Of a DNA stretch of 6,004 nucleotides, positions 5,655-6,004 are shown one piece after another. Origin of the DNA: an uncultured Clostridia bacterium. Lineage in GTDB: Bacteria; Bacillota; Clostridia; Oscillospirales; Ruminococcaceae. Location: the NCBI GenBank assembly GCA_947630315.1, contig CANRHA010000110.1, forward strand, positions 1 to 6,004, written 5' to 3'. A program made the translations under genes and the position numbers. The notes under the pieces are model-generated. The model did no database searches. It saw only the letters and a program-made list of their open reading frames with translations, and was not told where the DNA came from. Each line of letters opens with the position of its first letter. Position 1 is the first letter of the stretch.

Positions 5655-5800
5655 ACTATAAAAAGGTATTCGCAAATTTCCTTGCGGAAATTTTCTCATG
5701 CTATTTTTAGTCACCTCACCCCCTGACCCCCTCCCCTCGAGGGGAGGGGGCGCTGCTATGCCCGGGCTTTCTGCAAAAAGCCGGGCGGGGGAGGGGTGAG
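5655..5800 (+). repeat. Composite repeat, hairpin and GC-palindrome modules, copy R3
   Basis: Positions 5660-5706 match 5899-5945 at 46 of 47 bases and contain the hairpin AAATTTCC TTGC GGAAATTT. A Pro-codon-like CACCTCACCCCCTGACCC run follows, and then a perfect 24-nt palindrome at 5727-5750 centred on TCGA. A second hairpin at 5761-5785 (CCCGGGCTTT with AAAAGCCGGG, one bulge) follows, and GGGGTGAG (5793-5800) is the inverse of CTCACCCC (5715-5722). The result is nested inverted repeats across about 85 nt. Confidence 0.85.
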
Positions 5801-5811
5801 CCGGCGCGGGT

Positions 5812-5990
5812 ACGAATAGAAGACAGAAGTCAAATGGCAGATGTCAGAAAAGCTCCGCTCGGGGCGGGAGTGACAGAGCGGGGCTGCCTGCACTTGGTAA
5901 AAAGGTATTCGCAAATTTCCTTACGGAAATTTTCTCATGCTATTTGAATCACCCCACCCCCTGACCCCTCCCCTCGAGGGGAGGGGGCGG
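5812..5990 (+). repeat. Composite intergenic repeat, most complete copy R4
   Basis: All four modules occur in order. Degenerate YAGA units lie at 5817, 5824, 5838 and 5845, followed by GGCGGGAGTGACAGAGCGGG (5863-5882). The GGTAAAAAGGTATTCGC hairpin module ending in ATGCTATTT comes next (about 5896-5945), and then CACCCCACCCCCTGACCC leading into a perfect 22-nt palindrome (5965-5986). It serves as the reference for recognising the partial copies. Confidence 0.85.
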
Positions 5991-6004
5991 TGCGAAACCA
6001 TGGG

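Noticed and set aside
5083..5726. Several 61-66 codon frames on both strands in the downstream region
   Set aside because: They run through terminators and repeat copies, have no ribosome binding sites and no protein-like composition.
5446..6004. CRISPR array
   Set aside because: Repeats are composite, unevenly spaced and palindromic, without uniform unique spacers or cas genes.
1..6004. Composite transposon bounded by inverted repeats
   Set aside because: Inverted copies do flank the genes, but there is no transposase, no defined ends, and the copies sit in multi-copy arrays more like dispersed intergenic repeats.

Overview
The window looks like a piece of a Clostridia chromosome (Bacillota), most likely an Oscillospirales/Ruminococcaceae-type gut anaerobe. 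This is inferred from four things: strong AGGAGG-type ribosome binding sites, sigma-A-like promoters, Thr/Glu-rich extracytoplasmic linkers, and the AlgI-like and DHHW-like protein families. No species can be named from the sequence alone.

Layout: (1) 1-258, gene-free, two tandem copies of a composite intergenic repeat read on the minus strand. (2) 259-288, intrinsic terminator for the minus-strand operon. (3) 296-2753, a two-gene minus-strand operon. The first gene (1446-2753) encodes a polytopic membrane protein resembling an MBOAT/AlgI O-acyltransferase that has lost its catalytic motifs. The second (296-1396) encodes a single-pass protein with a DHHW/AlgJ-like N-terminal stub followed by a bacterial SH3 domain. 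(4) 2754-3133, a divergent intergenic region with a promoter for each side and a short heptamer repeat. (5) 3134-4969, a plus-strand gene for a membrane-anchored HtrA/DegP serine protease with one PDZ domain. (6) 4970-5149, its 3' untranslated region and terminator. (7) 5150-6004, gene-free, with several copies of the same composite repeat, now on the plus strand.

The three genes all appear to act at or outside the cytoplasmic membrane. The HtrA is a standard envelope quality-control protease. The divergent pair has the architecture of an acyl-transfer pair (AlgI-like membrane enzyme plus AlgJ/DHHW-like partner), but neither protein shows the expected active site. It may have been turned into a non-catalytic, perhaps cell-wall-binding, membrane complex. 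That is the most interesting protein-level observation here.

The most interesting DNA-level observation is the modular repeat family. It has TCTA/TAGA units at 7/8-nt spacing, a GAGAGTGACAGAG-type module, a hairpin module with constant flanks but changing arms, and a GC-rich palindrome. Copies lie beyond both terminators and point outward in inverted orientation.
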